Notes under the pieces: model-generated
Database searches by the model: none
The model's input: the letters and a program-made list of their open reading frames with translations, nothing else
What the model was told of the DNA's origin: nothing
Assembly: GCF_019312585.1 (NCBI RefSeq)
Contig: NZ_JAHWDP010000001.1
Location: 1 to 64,000 of the forward strand
Direction: 5' to 3'
Source of the DNA: Halomarinibacterium sedimenti
GTDB taxonomy: Bacteria > Bacteroidota > Bacteroidia > Flavobacteriales > Flavobacteriaceae
DNA length: 64,000 nucleotides
Position numbers and translations under genes: made by a program
Part shown: one piece after another, positions 52,792 through 59,985 of the stretch
How the letters are laid out: the number at the start of each line of letters is the position of its first letter
How positions within the stretch are numbered: position 1 is the first letter of the stretch

Positions 52792-53415
52792 ATGATACCA
52801 ATTGATGAAAACTTTTTAAGCAACTTAAACCTAGCATCTAATAAACCACAATTTATTCAATCCGGTCAGGTTTATGATTCCACCTATGGCATATATGGAA
52901 GCTTTGAAATGAATGATGAAGGAAACATTTCGGAAATTAACTTATCCGTTATTAATTATAAAGGGATCCTAGAGTTAGAATTTGATAATGAATTTATTTC
53001 TAATTGTAGTTTAGTACGCCAAGAAAATGAAAATGGGGTATATATAATAGTACTTACTACCCAATTAAGAGCTTCAGTTAGCGGAGAAACAGCACCAACA
53101 GCCACTGTAAGCTTGGACAAGTCTATGGAAGGTTTTAAAAATATTGGTTCGGAGGATTCTATTTATTTGGTGGTGGAACGAAAATTAGCTCCTATTTGGG
53201 GATGTAAAACCAAAAACCCATTTAAAAATGGTGTTTTTGATAACGAATTCTTTTACAGAGATGGAAACAGGTATTTACCAAGAGCGGTGAAAACAATTCC
53301 AGACACTGCCTATTTTAGTGACTTTAGAGTGGTTAATCCAGATTCTCCAGCCGAAATTTTAGGATTTAAGCCTGGTTTTAAATGTAGAAACTCAACTTTG
53401 TTTGTATTACGTTAA
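52792..53415 (+). CDS. Hypothetical protein, first gene of the two-component operon
   Basis: 207 aa, no signal peptide or membrane segment, family not recognised. It is beta-rich, with an Asn/Ser/Glu-rich N-terminal half and a GCKTKNPFKNGVFDNEFFYRDG stretch (given in part) in the second half. It lies directly downstream of operator A, and the first kinase starts 1 bp after its stop, so it is co-expressed with the kinases. A role as signal or output partner is possible but unproven. Confidence 0.72.
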   Translation: MIPIDENFLSNLNLASNKPQFIQSGQVYDSTYGIYGSFEMNDEGNISEINLSVINYKGILELEFDNEFISNCSLVRQENENGVYIIVLTTQLRASVSGETAPTATVSLDKSMEGFKNIGSEDSIYLVVERKLAPIWGCKTKNPFKNGVFDNEFFYRDGNRYLPRAVKTIPDTAYFSDFRVVNPDSPAEILGFKPGFKCRNSTLFVLR

Positions 53416-53416
53416 T

Positions 53417-55291
53417 TTGAAGCCCATTTTACTTTTACTTATCACCTTCTATTCTTCCACTTATATTCTTAAGGGGCAGGAAGAACTTTATCAAAATGTG
53501 TTATTAAAAGAAATAGTGGCCCATAATTTTTCTAAGGCTAAAATAGATGTCCACTCAATAGAAGATATTACGTTAAAAAATTCGTTTGGCAACTTAATAC
53601 AAGTAATGGAGCACAGAGGACAAATGCAAAAGGTAGATTCTATTTTGGTTTCAAAAATAAAGTTAGAGAATAATTCAAAAATAATATCCATTTTAAATAA
53701 TCTAACACTAGGATTTTATACTTTAAATAATGAAACCAATAATTTCCAAGGGATAGAATATTTTAATAAAGCCTATACACTCTCTAAGGAATTTAACAAC
53801 AAGGAATTATTAAAACTAAGTCTTATAGGAATTATAGAATTGTATACATTGCAAGTGGTTCATTCTACCGATTCTTATAAAGAATATATTTTAGAGCTGA
53901 CAAATGTAGCCGAAAATGATATGGACCGTGCCCTAGCAAGCTTTTATGAAAATAGCTTTTATGCCAACTCTATACACTCTCCTAAGGATTTTTTTGAAAC
54001 CTCAAAAAATTTAATACAAATTACAAATCAAACCCAACTTAGTCCAGCGTTACAAGGGAGGTTCTATGAAGACATAGCGGTATATTATAGGGTCATTAAC
54101 CATAAAGATAGTGCCTACTACTATAATCAACAGATACTGCTCCTTCCAGAAAGCAATTATAATAATAAAACAAAATGCTATGCTTTATATGAATTAGCAA
54201 ACCTTGCGGCAACACAACAAGAGGCAAAACAAGCAAAGGACTATTTAGCTCAAGCCAAAAAATACTTCAATAAATCCAATTATGCTCATTCACAATACTC
54301 CTGGGAAAAATGGAAGGCACAATATGTACACGAGCCTTTAAAAGAATATGACAGTGCTTATTATCTTCTAGAAAAAGCAATGGTTTATGAAGCGAATAAA
54401 GATTTCAAATCCAACGAGGAAAAAATTTCACAACTAAATATTGAATTACAAACCGCCGAAAAAGAAAAGCAAATCCTTATTGAGCAACAGCAAAAAAAAC
54501 AAAATAGAAACATTGCAATAGGGCTTGCTGGTGGCCTGATAGGCGTAACTATTTTTGCGTTACTTATTTATAAAAACACCAAACGGAAGCAACGTATAGC
54601 CGAGCAGGAAAAGGAATTAGAGATTCAGAAAAAAGAAAAAATATTAAAAGACCAAGAATTGAACGCTATAGACGCAATGATTGCCGGGCAGGAAAAGGAA
54701 CGTGTACGACTCGCAAGCGACTTACACGATAGCGTAGGTGCTACCTTAACTGCTGCGAAACTTCAATTTGAACATCTTTCAAAAAACAAGGATAAACTGG
54801 GAACCATGGATGAGTTCTTCAATAAAACTGGCATTTTATTAGACAAAGCCTACACTGAGGTTCGTTCCATGGCACATCTAAAAAATAGCGGAGTAATTGC
54901 CAAAAAAGGATTGCTTCCTGCCATTACAACTTTAGCTAAAAACGCTTCAGTCACGGGGCAATTAAACATTGAAGTACAAGATTTTGGGTTTGATGAAAGG
55001 CTTGATAGTATGATGGAGATTACTATTTTTAGAATTATCCAAGAACTGGTTACTAACATTATAAAGCATTCTGAAGCTTCCGAAGCAAATATCTCTCTTA
55101 CACAACATAAAGAGATGCTAAGTATTATTGTGGAGGATAACGGAAAAGGGTTCGATACTCGAAAAGTGAATTCAAAAGAGGGCATGGGACTTTCAACAAT
55201 CGAAAAGCGAATAGAACATCTTGAAGGAACTCTTGAAGTAGATAGTACTCCAAAAAAGGGAACTAGTATATTAATTGAAATACCTATATGA
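53417..55291 (+). CDS. TPR-containing sensor histidine kinase (HisKA_3 type), copy 1
   Basis: I start at TTG 53417, giving 624 aa beginning (M)KPILLLLITFYSSTYILKGQ, a signal-like segment; no ATG lies near, and a TTG at 53402 would overlap the previous gene. A periplasmic TPR-like region (about 30-330), a coiled coil, one transmembrane helix (about 365-385) and a second coiled coil lead to the DHp domain with phospho-His in LASDLHDSVGAT (about 436), then a HATPase domain (ISLTQHKEMLSIIVEDNGKG, GMGLSTIEKRIEHLEGTLEV). It overlaps the regulator gene by 4 bp (ATGA). Confidence 0.9.
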   Translation: MKPILLLLITFYSSTYILKGQEELYQNVLLKEIVAHNFSKAKIDVHSIEDITLKNSFGNLIQVMEHRGQMQKVDSILVSKIKLENNSKIISILNNLTLGFYTLNNETNNFQGIEYFNKAYTLSKEFNNKELLKLSLIGIIELYTLQVVHSTDSYKEYILELTNVAENDMDRALASFYENSFYANSIHSPKDFFETSKNLIQITNQTQLSPALQGRFYEDIAVYYRVINHKDSAYYYNQQILLLPESNYNNKTKCYALYELANLAATQQEAKQAKDYLAQAKKYFNKSNYAHSQYSWEKWKAQYVHEPLKEYDSAYYLLEKAMVYEANKDFKSNEEKISQLNIELQTAEKEKQILIEQQQKKQNRNIAIGLAGGLIGVTIFALLIYKNTKRKQRIAEQEKELEIQKKEKILKDQELNAIDAMIAGQEKERVRLASDLHDSVGATLTAAKLQFEHLSKNKDKLGTMDEFFNKTGILLDKAYTEVRSMAHLKNSGVIAKKGLLPAITTLAKNASVTGQLNIEVQDFGFDERLDSMMEITIFRIIQELVTNIIKHSEASEANISLTQHKEMLSIIVEDNGKGFDTRKVNSKEGMGLSTIEKRIEHLEGTLEVDSTPKKGTSILIEIPI

Positions 55292-55914
55292 TAACACTAG
55301 CGATAGCAGAAGATCATCAATCACTTGTAGATGGCATTACCTTGCTTTTAAAATACGAAGAGCATATAGAAATTGTAGGAATGGCAAATGACGGTGAAGC
55401 ACTATGGGAAATTGTACAACGAAAACAACCTAAAGTAGTGCTAACCGATATTAAAATGCCAAAAATGGATGGTATTGTGGCTACTAAGCTTATTAAAAAA
55501 CAATTTCCACATACCAAAATAATCGCATTTTCCATGTTCGATCAAGAAGAAGCTGTAAGCCAGATGATAGAGGCCGGTGCATCGGGATATTTATTAAAAA
55601 ACTCTCCACTTGAAGAGGTATTAAGAGCCATTGAAACAGTTGCAAAAGGCGGTGAATTTTTTGATTCTTCTCTAAATATTGAAGCCATTAAAGAAGGAGC
55701 TCTTTCTACCAATAAAAAACCGTTACTTTCAAAAAGCGAGCAAGAAATTTTAAAACTAATAGGCGAAGGGAAGTCAACCAGTGAAATTGCCAATATTCGA
55801 TTTACTGCCGTGTCGACAGTAGAAAAACACCGGAAAAACATGATACACAAATTGGGGTTAAATGGTAAAGGAGAGTTACTTCGATATGCGCTTGAAAAAA
55901 AATATGATTTTTAA
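55288..55914 (+). CDS. NarL/FixJ-family response regulator
   Basis: 208 aa. Receiver domain (about 1-120) with acidic pocket IAEDH, phospho-Asp54 in LTDIKMPKMDG and Lys in YLLKNSP; LuxR-type HTH (about 140-205, LSKSEQEILKLIGEGKSTSE, VSTVEKHRKNMIHKL). It is sandwiched between two paralogous kinases and translationally coupled to the first. The repeated 18-bp dyads in this neighbourhood are its most likely targets. Confidence 0.93.
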   Translation: MITLAIAEDHQSLVDGITLLLKYEEHIEIVGMANDGEALWEIVQRKQPKVVLTDIKMPKMDGIVATKLIKKQFPHTKIIAFSMFDQEEAVSQMIEAGASGYLLKNSPLEEVLRAIETVAKGGEFFDSSLNIEAIKEGALSTNKKPLLSKSEQEILKLIGEGKSTSEIANIRFTAVSTVEKHRKNMIHKLGLNGKGELLRYALEKKYDF

Positions 55915-55921
55915 ATAATCT

Positions 55922-57793
55922 ATGAAAATAAAAATAGCATTTGCAATAACTATTCTATTAGGAATAAGTTCATTTAGTCAAACTCAAAAAGATTCTTTAC
56001 TTAGAATTTGGAAAAACACATCTATTGCGGATAGTTTAAGAGCTAATGCTTTAAGCAATTTAATCTTCAATGAATACCAATATAAAAAACCCGACAGCGC
56101 ACTACTTTTAATAGAAAATCTTGAAAATTTTATACAAGCAAAGAAACTAGTTAAGCATCAAGCCGATGCACTCATTTTGAAAGGGAATGTATTTACGGTT
56201 AATGGAGACAATCTTAAGGCCATTGAATATTACCAAAAAGCTTTAAAAAATTACGAAACGTTTCATGATTCTAAGGGAATTACAACAGCACTTAACAATA
56301 TTGGCCGTGTCTATAAATCAATTTGGAACTTCGACAAGGCTCTGGACTACTATAATAGAAGTTTACAAATAGCCATCGCAATTAATGATAAAACTTCGCA
56401 ATCAAGAGCATTGGTAAATATTGGGAATATTTACAATGACAAATTTAAGATGGATGAAGCGTTGACTTATTATACCAAAAGTTTAGAATTAAATTTAGAA
56501 CTTAATGATAAAGTAGGAGAATCTATTACCCTTCAAAACATAGGTCTTAACTATACAAAAAGAAAGGAGTATGACAAGGCTTTAGACTATTTTATGCAAA
56601 GTCTTTCTATAAGTGAAGCCCTTAATGATTATTATTCGCAATCTAATAATCTCATTGCCATTGCTCAATTATATTATACTCAAAAAAATTATCCTCAATT
56701 AATTAAGTACAGCAACAAGGCGCTTGAGGCGGCAGAGAAAGTAAACAGCATTCAGCTTCAAAACAGAGCAAATTTCTTTCTCTATCAAGGTTATAAGGCT
56801 TTAAATAATTTTACCAAAGCCCTGTACCATCATGAAGAATCGATCAAATTTTTGGATAGCCTTAATATTGCAGAAACTGAAAAAAGAATTCAAGAAATAG
56901 AGTTTGAAAAACAACGAAGTACAGATAGTATTATTAATCAGCAAAACGCCTTAAAACAAAAACTAGTTTTTGACCAAGAAATTGAAATAAAAAAAAGAGA
57001 AAATAAAATTATCCTTATCGCATTTACCGGAATTTTTATCCTTATTTCATTTATTGCATACCTAATTTACACAAGAGTTAAACGTCAACAACGCATTTTA
57101 GAACAGGAGAAAGAGTTAGAAATTCAGAAAAAAGAAAAACTGCTTAAAGAACAAGAGCTTTCTACAATTGATGCTATGCTTGAAGGACAGGAAAAAGAAC
57201 GAAAAAGACTTGCCATGGATTTGCACGATAGTATAGGAGCAACTTTGTCTGCTGTAAAACTACAATTCAACCACCTAGCAAAAAATAAAGATCAAATCCT
57301 AGAAATGGAAGATCTTTTTTATAAAACAAGTACTTTAATCGATCAAGCCTATGCCGAAGTTCGCTCTATATCTCACCTAAAATATAGTGGCGTCATGGCA
57401 AAAGAGGGGTTACTTCCAGCTATTTACTCACTTGCAAAAAATGCTTCGGCACAGGGAACATTAAAAATTGAAGTTCAAGACTTTGGGGTAACTCATATCT
57501 TTGATGCAACCACCGAAGTAGCTATTTTTAGAATTATTCAAGAATTAATCACCAATATTATAAAGCATTCTCATGCAGCCGAGGCTAATATTTCGTTAAC
57601 ACAACACAAAATGATGCTAACCATTATGGTAGAAGATAATGGCATTGGCTTTAACAAGAAAACAATTTATTCTAAAAAAGGAATGGGGCTTTCTAGTGTT
57701 GAAAAACGTATTGAACACATGGATGGAACATTGGATATCGATAGTACTCCAGGAAAAGGAACCACCATTATTATCGAATTACCTTTAAAATAA
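55922..57793 (+). CDS. TPR-containing sensor histidine kinase, copy 2
   Basis: 623 aa. Signal peptide (about 1-19, ISSFSQ), clear TPR array (about 70-300: DNLKAIEYYQKALKNY, DKALDYYNRSLQIAI, DEALTYYTKSLELN), coiled coil, transmembrane helix (about 362-383), coiled coil, DHp with LAMDLHDSIGAT (His about 435) and HATPase domain. The cytoplasmic half closely resembles copy 1 (EKELEIQKKEK, then HSG/YSG VMAKEGLLPAI), while the sensor half is diverged. A duplication gives two inputs to one regulator. The gap to the regulator is 7 bp. Confidence 0.92.
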   Translation: MKIKIAFAITILLGISSFSQTQKDSLLRIWKNTSIADSLRANALSNLIFNEYQYKKPDSALLLIENLENFIQAKKLVKHQADALILKGNVFTVNGDNLKAIEYYQKALKNYETFHDSKGITTALNNIGRVYKSIWNFDKALDYYNRSLQIAIAINDKTSQSRALVNIGNIYNDKFKMDEALTYYTKSLELNLELNDKVGESITLQNIGLNYTKRKEYDKALDYFMQSLSISEALNDYYSQSNNLIAIAQLYYTQKNYPQLIKYSNKALEAAEKVNSIQLQNRANFFLYQGYKALNNFTKALYHHEESIKFLDSLNIAETEKRIQEIEFEKQRSTDSIINQQNALKQKLVFDQEIEIKKRENKIILIAFTGIFILISFIAYLIYTRVKRQQRILEQEKELEIQKKEKLLKEQELSTIDAMLEGQEKERKRLAMDLHDSIGATLSAVKLQFNHLAKNKDQILEMEDLFYKTSTLIDQAYAEVRSISHLKYSGVMAKEGLLPAIYSLAKNASAQGTLKIEVQDFGVTHIFDATTEVAIFRIIQELITNIIKHSHAAEANISLTQHKMMLTIMVEDNGIGFNKKTIYSKKGMGLSSVEKRIEHMDGTLDIDSTPGKGTTIIIELPLK

Positions 57794-57795
57794 AT

Positions 57796-57843
57796 ATCCC
57801 CTCTATCGGGTATTTTATGAAAGGAGTTGTAAATCTATTTTTA
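57796..57843 (+). promoter_or_regulatory. Operator copy B and promoter of the Gly-linker lipoprotein
   Basis: ATCCCCTCTATCGGGTAT (57796-57813), 22 bp, then TATTTTTA (57836-57843). Adjacent GTTGTAAA/TTTACAAC arms (57826-57848) add a hairpin around the -7 region. Placed 27 bp before the ATG at 57870. Confidence 0.6.
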
Positions 57844-57869
57844 CAACAACTAAAATAAAATACACTATC

Positions 57870-58943
57870 ATGAAAACATTAAAACTCCTTACTCTTTTTA
57901 CAATATTCTTCACACTTATTGCATGTGAAAAAGAAGAAGAAACAGAACCCGAAGTAGAAATTGAGGTAAATGAAACTTCAATTATTCCATCATCTACTTC
58001 AGGAAGACCCAACAATTATCTAGGCTGTATTGAAATTTCAAGCCGTATCACTACAATTCAAGTTTGGGATCACGGTCAAATAGATGGTGATATTGTTTCT
58101 ATCATTGCAAACGGAAACACCATCATTAATCAACAAACTTTAGATGGTCCAAGCAATCCAATTACCGTGGACTACGACTTCACCAACAATGGATTTAACT
58201 ATATTACATTATTTGCGCATAATTTAGGAGATATCCCTCCCAACACGTGTACCATTGCAATAAATGGGGTTCAATTTGTATTAGAAGCAAATCTAGACGC
58301 CAATGGATCTATTGATGTTATTGTTACTGGTTACGGTGTAGATTGTTCAGATGCCGGAGGTAATGGAGGAGGTAATGGCGGTGGCGGCAATGGTAACGAT
58401 ACAGGCTCGTTAATATTTTATGTAGGTGAAGATTTAGGGTGTGGTCCCATTAGTGTAAACCTTTCCAGTGTGGGTAGTGATACTATTACTGGTTATTATA
58501 GCTCAACTCCAGACTGTGGGGCAAGTGCAGGAGCAAATTTTAGTAATCTCGACCCAGGGGTATATTCCTATACTGCGTCTTGTTCTGGAATAGATTGGAG
58601 TGGAACTGTCACCATTGAAGCAAACACATGTTTAAGACAACAATTACTTCCAGGCTCCGGTGGCGGAGGTGGTGGAGGAAGTGGCACAGGAGATGTAAAA
58701 TTCTGGATTAATCAAGACTTTGGTTGCGGTAATATCTCGGTTAATGTAACAAGTGTTGGTAGTTCAACTATCTCTGGATACTTCCCTTATGCTCCTAGTT
58801 GTGATAATTCTGCAGCTGGAGGAAACTTTAATAATTTAACTCCTGGGACCTATTCCTATAATGCGAGTTGTAATGGATATACTTGGCAAGGTAACTTTAC
58901 GGTAGTAGAAGATCAATGCCTACAATTTCAATTATCGCTTTAG
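57870..58943 (+). CDS. Secreted lipoprotein with two tandem Cys-containing domains
   Basis: 357 aa. Lipobox TLIAC (about residue 19) and an acidic linker, an N-terminal domain (about 45-160), then two Gly-rich linkers each followed by a repeat: about 180-256 (GSLIFYVGEDLGCGPISVNL ... CLRQQL) and 274-355 (GDVKFWINQDFGCGNISVNV ... CLQFQL). Each repeat has four Cys at matching places, likely disulphide-bonded. Family not recognised. Its own copy of the operator suggests it is an output of the kinase system. Terminator follows. Confidence 0.8.
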   Translation: MKTLKLLTLFTIFFTLIACEKEEETEPEVEIEVNETSIIPSSTSGRPNNYLGCIEISSRITTIQVWDHGQIDGDIVSIIANGNTIINQQTLDGPSNPITVDYDFTNNGFNYITLFAHNLGDIPPNTCTIAINGVQFVLEANLDANGSIDVIVTGYGVDCSDAGGNGGGNGGGGNGNDTGSLIFYVGEDLGCGPISVNLSSVGSDTITGYYSSTPDCGASAGANFSNLDPGVYSYTASCSGIDWSGTVTIEANTCLRQQLLPGSGGGGGGGSGTGDVKFWINQDFGCGNISVNVTSVGSSTISGYFPYAPSCDNSAAGGNFNNLTPGTYSYNASCNGYTWQGNFTVVEDQCLQFQLSL

Positions 58944-58980
58944 TTCTATTTGAACTAATTATTAACTAACCAAGTTTGAG

Positions 58981-59007
58981 AAAGCCCCTTTTTGGGGCTT
59001 TTTTTAT
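58981..59007 (+). terminator. Terminator after the lipoprotein gene
   Basis: AAAGCCCC, T5 loop, GGGGCTTTTTTT: 8-bp stem with a long T-run. Confidence 0.85.
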
Positions 59008-59012
59008 TCAAT

Positions 59013-59060
59013 ATACCCTGTATTGGGTATTGATAGAAGACAATTGTTTACTCATCTTTA
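59013..59060 (+). promoter_or_regulatory. Operator copy C and promoter
   Basis: Perfect dyad ATACCCTGTATTGGGTAT (59013-59030), 22 bp, then CATCTTTA (59053-59060). Same geometry as copies A and B. Transcription would start near 59067, 158 bp before the next ATG. Confidence 0.6.
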
Positions 59061-59066
59061 ACCTAA

Positions 59067-59145
59067 CAATGAAACGTTGTTTTAGGTTGTAGTTTGTTGT
59101 AAAAATAGCCTCCTTAGAAGAGGAGCTAAGGGGGTTATTTTAATT
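59067..59145 (+). ncRNA. Candidate small RNA or attenuated leader
   Basis: The predicted transcript from operator C begins here. A hairpin built from AACCTAACAA and TTGTTTTAGGTT-type arms (about 59060-59088) is followed by a 16-bp stem AAAATAGCCTCCTTAG (59101-59116) / CTAAGGGGGTTATTTT (59125-59140), then T-rich sequence. That could end a ~78-nt RNA or attenuate the gene at 59225. A dispersed REP-like palindrome is an alternative reading of the second stem. Confidence 0.3.
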
Positions 59146-59224
59146 TTTATCTTAAGTTATCATTTCGAAACTAAACCACAATACGTATATTTAAAGTGAA
59201 TTAACTAACTAAACCATTTAAAAA

Positions 59225-59914
59225 ATGAAAAAAAAATTAACATCCCTCACCATTTTAATGACTATTTGTTTTCTAACTCTTACAACAATAGAGGCTGCTG
59301 CCGAAGTTGTTGGCGGAAAAAAAGTTACCATTGGAGTATCTCAATCTGATGCAGAAATTTGGGTAAACGGTAAAATGGTTGCCAAAGGCTCAACCGAAAT
59401 TAAAGTTGAAAAAAATTCTTGTGCCAATATATCCATTCGTAAAGTAGGCTTCTTAGAAGAGCAACTGGAGATTTGTAATAACAAAACTAGTATTTGGGAA
59501 AAGTCTAAATACTTCGAAATGAAGCGTGACGATTCCTATGATGCTTCAATCCAAACCGATATTGCCAATGTGGATATTGAGCTAATTGTAAATACCATGG
59601 ACAAGGACACTGCTTGGAAATTAATTAATCAAATTGTCTTAAATTATATAGATGTCATTGAGATGACCGATAAAGAAACGGGGTATTTGAGAACAGCTTG
59701 GTCCTTAAAAGCATTTAAGCAAAATACGGTAAGAACCCGAATTATCGTGAAAGAATCTTCTACAGATCCATTAGTATTTAAAGCAAAACTTATAAGTGAA
59801 TTTTCTGGTTCTGCATTAACAAGTGTAAAAGCAGATGAGTTATATAAAGAATGGGACCGTGTACTTCGTTCTTACTCTGATGTGATTTCAGAATTTCAAG
59901 CGCGTGTAAAATAA
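59225..59914 (+). CDS. Exported PEGA-like protein of unknown function
   Basis: 229 aa with a signal peptide (about 1-26, TTIEAAAE). Residues about 30-85 look like a PEGA-type beta domain (AEIWVNGKMVAKGSTEIKVE, SIRKVGFLEEQLEI). The rest (about 95-229) is alpha/beta and unrecognised, with KDTAWKLINQIVLNYIDVIE and VRTRIIVKESS. It lies downstream of operator C, so it may belong to the kinase regulon, unless the intervening hairpin ends the transcript. Confidence 0.75.
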   Translation: MKKKLTSLTILMTICFLTLTTIEAAAEVVGGKKVTIGVSQSDAEIWVNGKMVAKGSTEIKVEKNSCANISIRKVGFLEEQLEICNNKTSIWEKSKYFEMKRDDSYDASIQTDIANVDIELIVNTMDKDTAWKLINQIVLNYIDVIEMTDKETGYLRTAWSLKAFKQNTVRTRIIVKESSTDPLVFKAKLISEFSGSALTSVKADELYKEWDRVLRSYSDVISEFQARVK

Positions 59915-59934
59915 ATATTTTGCATTCTACTGAA

Positions 59935-59969
59935 AATAGAAAAGCCTCCCAATGGGAGGCTTTTCTATT
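59935..59969. terminator. Bidirectional terminator
   Basis: AATAGAAAAGCCTCCC (59935-59950), AAT loop, GGGAGGCTTTTCTATT (59954-59969): perfect 16-bp stem between convergent genes. Confidence 0.9.
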
Positions 59970-59985
59970 ATTCTACGACAAACCA

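Noticed and set aside
54850-55185. 111-aa minus-strand ORF
   Set aside because: Antisense to the kinase ATPase domain, no independent signals.
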